From positions 67,001 to 131,000 of the forward strand of contig CAUYUJ010019944.1 in NCBI GenBank assembly GCA_963575745.1: 64,000 bases of DNA, read 5' to 3'. Within the stretch, counting starts at the first letter, position 1, and each line of letters begins with the position of its first letter. The notes under the pieces were generated by a model. It was not told the origin of the DNA and made no database searches. It saw only the letters and a program-made list of their open reading frames with translations. The position numbers and the translations under genes were made by a program. The DNA is from Prorocentrum cordatum. Its lineage: Eukaryota > Sar > Dinophyceae > Prorocentrales > Prorocentraceae. Shown here in pieces: positions 62,580 through 64,000 of the stretch.

Positions 62580-62990
62580 TCCTGGGAGGGGGAAGTCCGA
62601 GGGCGAGGGGAGACGAGGATCCGTGGTTCGTAGGGGGGGGGTGGTTGTCCCAGGGAGGGGTTGGGGAGCGAACCCAGTTGGATGCTCGCACGTCCTCTCT
62701 CGGGGGGCTCCGCTCGGAGCGGTTTCTCGCTCACCCCACCTCTTCCACTGCCCTACCTCTTCGTCCCGCCGCGAGGAGGATAAGGCCCTGGCATCTTCGC
62801 GTTCGACTCATGGGAGCCGTGTGTACCTTACATTCCGTCTTCAGAGTGTTCCCGCGTCGATTAGCGTCTGGTGGTCCGTGAGAGCGCTGAATTCGTGTCG
62901 ATTGGCCGCGTCGATTAGCGTCGATTGGCGCCGGTTGGCAAGAGTTAACAAGATGGTACGGGAGGCTCCCACGAGTTGCCCCAGAACGAG
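62580..62990. other. Mixed sequence after the gap
   Basis: GTCGATTAGCGTC / CGTCGATTGGC words repeat near 62850-62935. No gene recognised. Confidence 0.45.
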
Positions 62991-63600
62991 GAGAAGGTGG
63001 AGGAGGAGGAGGAGGCGGGATGAGGAGGATGAGGAGGAGGTAGAGGAGGAGGAGGAGGAGGAGGGGAATGAGGGGGAGGAGGAGGAGGAGGAGGAGGAGG
63101 AGGAGGAGGAGGAGGAGGAGGAGGAGAAGGAGGTGGAGGCCCTGGATTCGCCGCGTCATGCGCAATTCACGACAGCGGTATTTTTTGTTTGTGTGTCAAG
63201 GCTCGTCAGTCTGCGGGGGCCCTTTTAATGACCTTACAAACAAACGAGGAGAACGCATCGGTCGGTCGGAGGGTCCAGACCTCTGGCGAGCCACGGTGCG
63301 AACAATCATCTCGATTTCGGGCATCTGGCGGGGGAGGGGGGGCTCCCTCGTTCTCCTCCTCCCCCTCCTGGTCCTTCTCCTCTTCCTCCTCCTCCTTCCC
63401 CCTCCTCCTTCCTCATCCCTCCTGTCGTCCTCCGCCTTCCCTCCCTCCTCCTCCACCGTTGCCTCTTCCATCCTCCTGCTCCTCCTTCCTCTCTCCCTCT
63501 CCCTCTTCGACGAGGGGCGAGAGGGGGGGTGGACGGGGAGGAGGGGGAGGAAGGCACGGGGAGGGGGACCCGCACGTTTGTGTTCGCCCTCCTTCGGCCT
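62991..63600 (+). repeat. (GGA)n tract, MITE remnant, (TCC)n tract
   Basis: GGA tract at 62990-63135. TTTTTTGTTTGTGTGTCAAG and GGGGGCCCTTTT near 63180-63226 resemble the right end of the TCAGG MITE. TCC/CTC tract at 63345-63510, GGA-rich 63515-63570. Confidence 0.75.
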
Positions 63601-64000
63601 CCGTGTTCGCCGTCTCCAGGCCCAGGGGACCGTCGGAGAATGGTTCGGGCCGAGAGTGACCATACACCTTAGGCGATGCTTAAGAAAACCCAAGTTTTCG
63701 GCCAGAGTCTCGATTATTCTTAACGTTTCAATGTACATCCTAAGAATTCAATAAAAATGTTGGGTTGTCATTCAAGTTCTGAGACTATGAATTTCTTAAC
63801 CCATGATTTCTTGAGCATTTCGCAGGGTGTACCGTCGCCTGGGGAATGTCCAGGACCTCCTGGGATCCCCGTGTTGAGTACAGTCGGACCGAGGCATTAG
63901 ATCGAGGTCGGTTCGGGGAGAGTGTCCCAATGTTCTTCGGGCTTGTTGAACCTTCTTGTGCACCCTGGGGAGGGTATCCTTGGATGTTCTGTGTGTTTGG
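63601..64000. other. AT-richer unique-looking sequence; no gene
   Basis: TTCTTAA and TAAGAA words near 63680-63800 could form small inverted pairs. Nothing recognisable continues to the window edge. Confidence 0.4.

Noticed and set aside
62232-63228. Frames crossing the N run
   Set aside because: They translate unknown bases and microsatellites; the gap length is arbitrary.

Overview
This looks like nuclear DNA from a dinoflagellate with a very large, GC-rich, repeat-swollen genome. A Prorocentrum-like lineage is my guess from overall character; no marker gene proves it. The eukaryotic assignment rests on a decayed 28S rRNA fragment, a Ty1/copia RNase H remnant, a tyrosine-recombinase retrotransposon, short spliced-exon-like segments and many foldback (MITE-like) insertions. 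Cellular coding density is close to zero. One 100-base run of N (62480-62579) marks an assembly gap.

The centrepiece is a mobile element of about 9.9 kb at 29477-39415. One open frame runs unbroken from 29930 to 38974 (3,014 residues from the first ATG). In order it carries a Pro/Ala-rich region with PPG motifs and a CxxC...CxxC pair, a reverse transcriptase, an RNase H, a degenerate J-domain-like segment, an 8-residue tandem repeat and a C-terminal tyrosine recombinase. The ends are split direct repeats arranged A1-ORF-B1-A2-B2. The A copies are 57 bp and the B copies 165 bp, each pair identical by eye. This is the hallmark of Ngaro/PAT-type elements of the DIRS order. The element sits inside a (TCC)n microsatellite. 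The identical repeats and open frame suggest a young, possibly still active insertion.

The rest is layered repeats. 0-9 kb: a two-tier 42-bp tandem array, diverged duplications, a 113-bp palindromic element with a flanking repeat and an empty-site copy nearby, minisatellites, and a 28S rRNA pseudogene. 9-19 kb: a ~108-bp minisatellite, foldback elements, one exon-like segment near 13.8 kb, ~580 bp of CA repeat and a ~79-bp minisatellite. 19-27 kb: a ~1.8-kb segmental duplication made largely of a degenerate CCAAGA-rich repeat, GC-rich hairpins, and TCG/GAC tracts. 39-64 kb: trinucleotide tracts, at least six good copies of a ~150-190-bp MITE (all on the same strand), several palindromic elements, a copia RNase H relic, and tetranucleotide tracts.

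Scattered on the + strand (27.73, 41.42, 52.26, 53.25, 58.58 kb) are short Gln/Ala/Tyr- or Pro-rich reading frames with coding-like codon choice, two of them right after good 3' splice acceptors. They may be small exons of one or more genes with introns of several kb, into which the mobile elements inserted. That is inference; RNA evidence would decide. Almost all other long open frames here are translations of microsatellites or minisatellites and are not annotated as genes.
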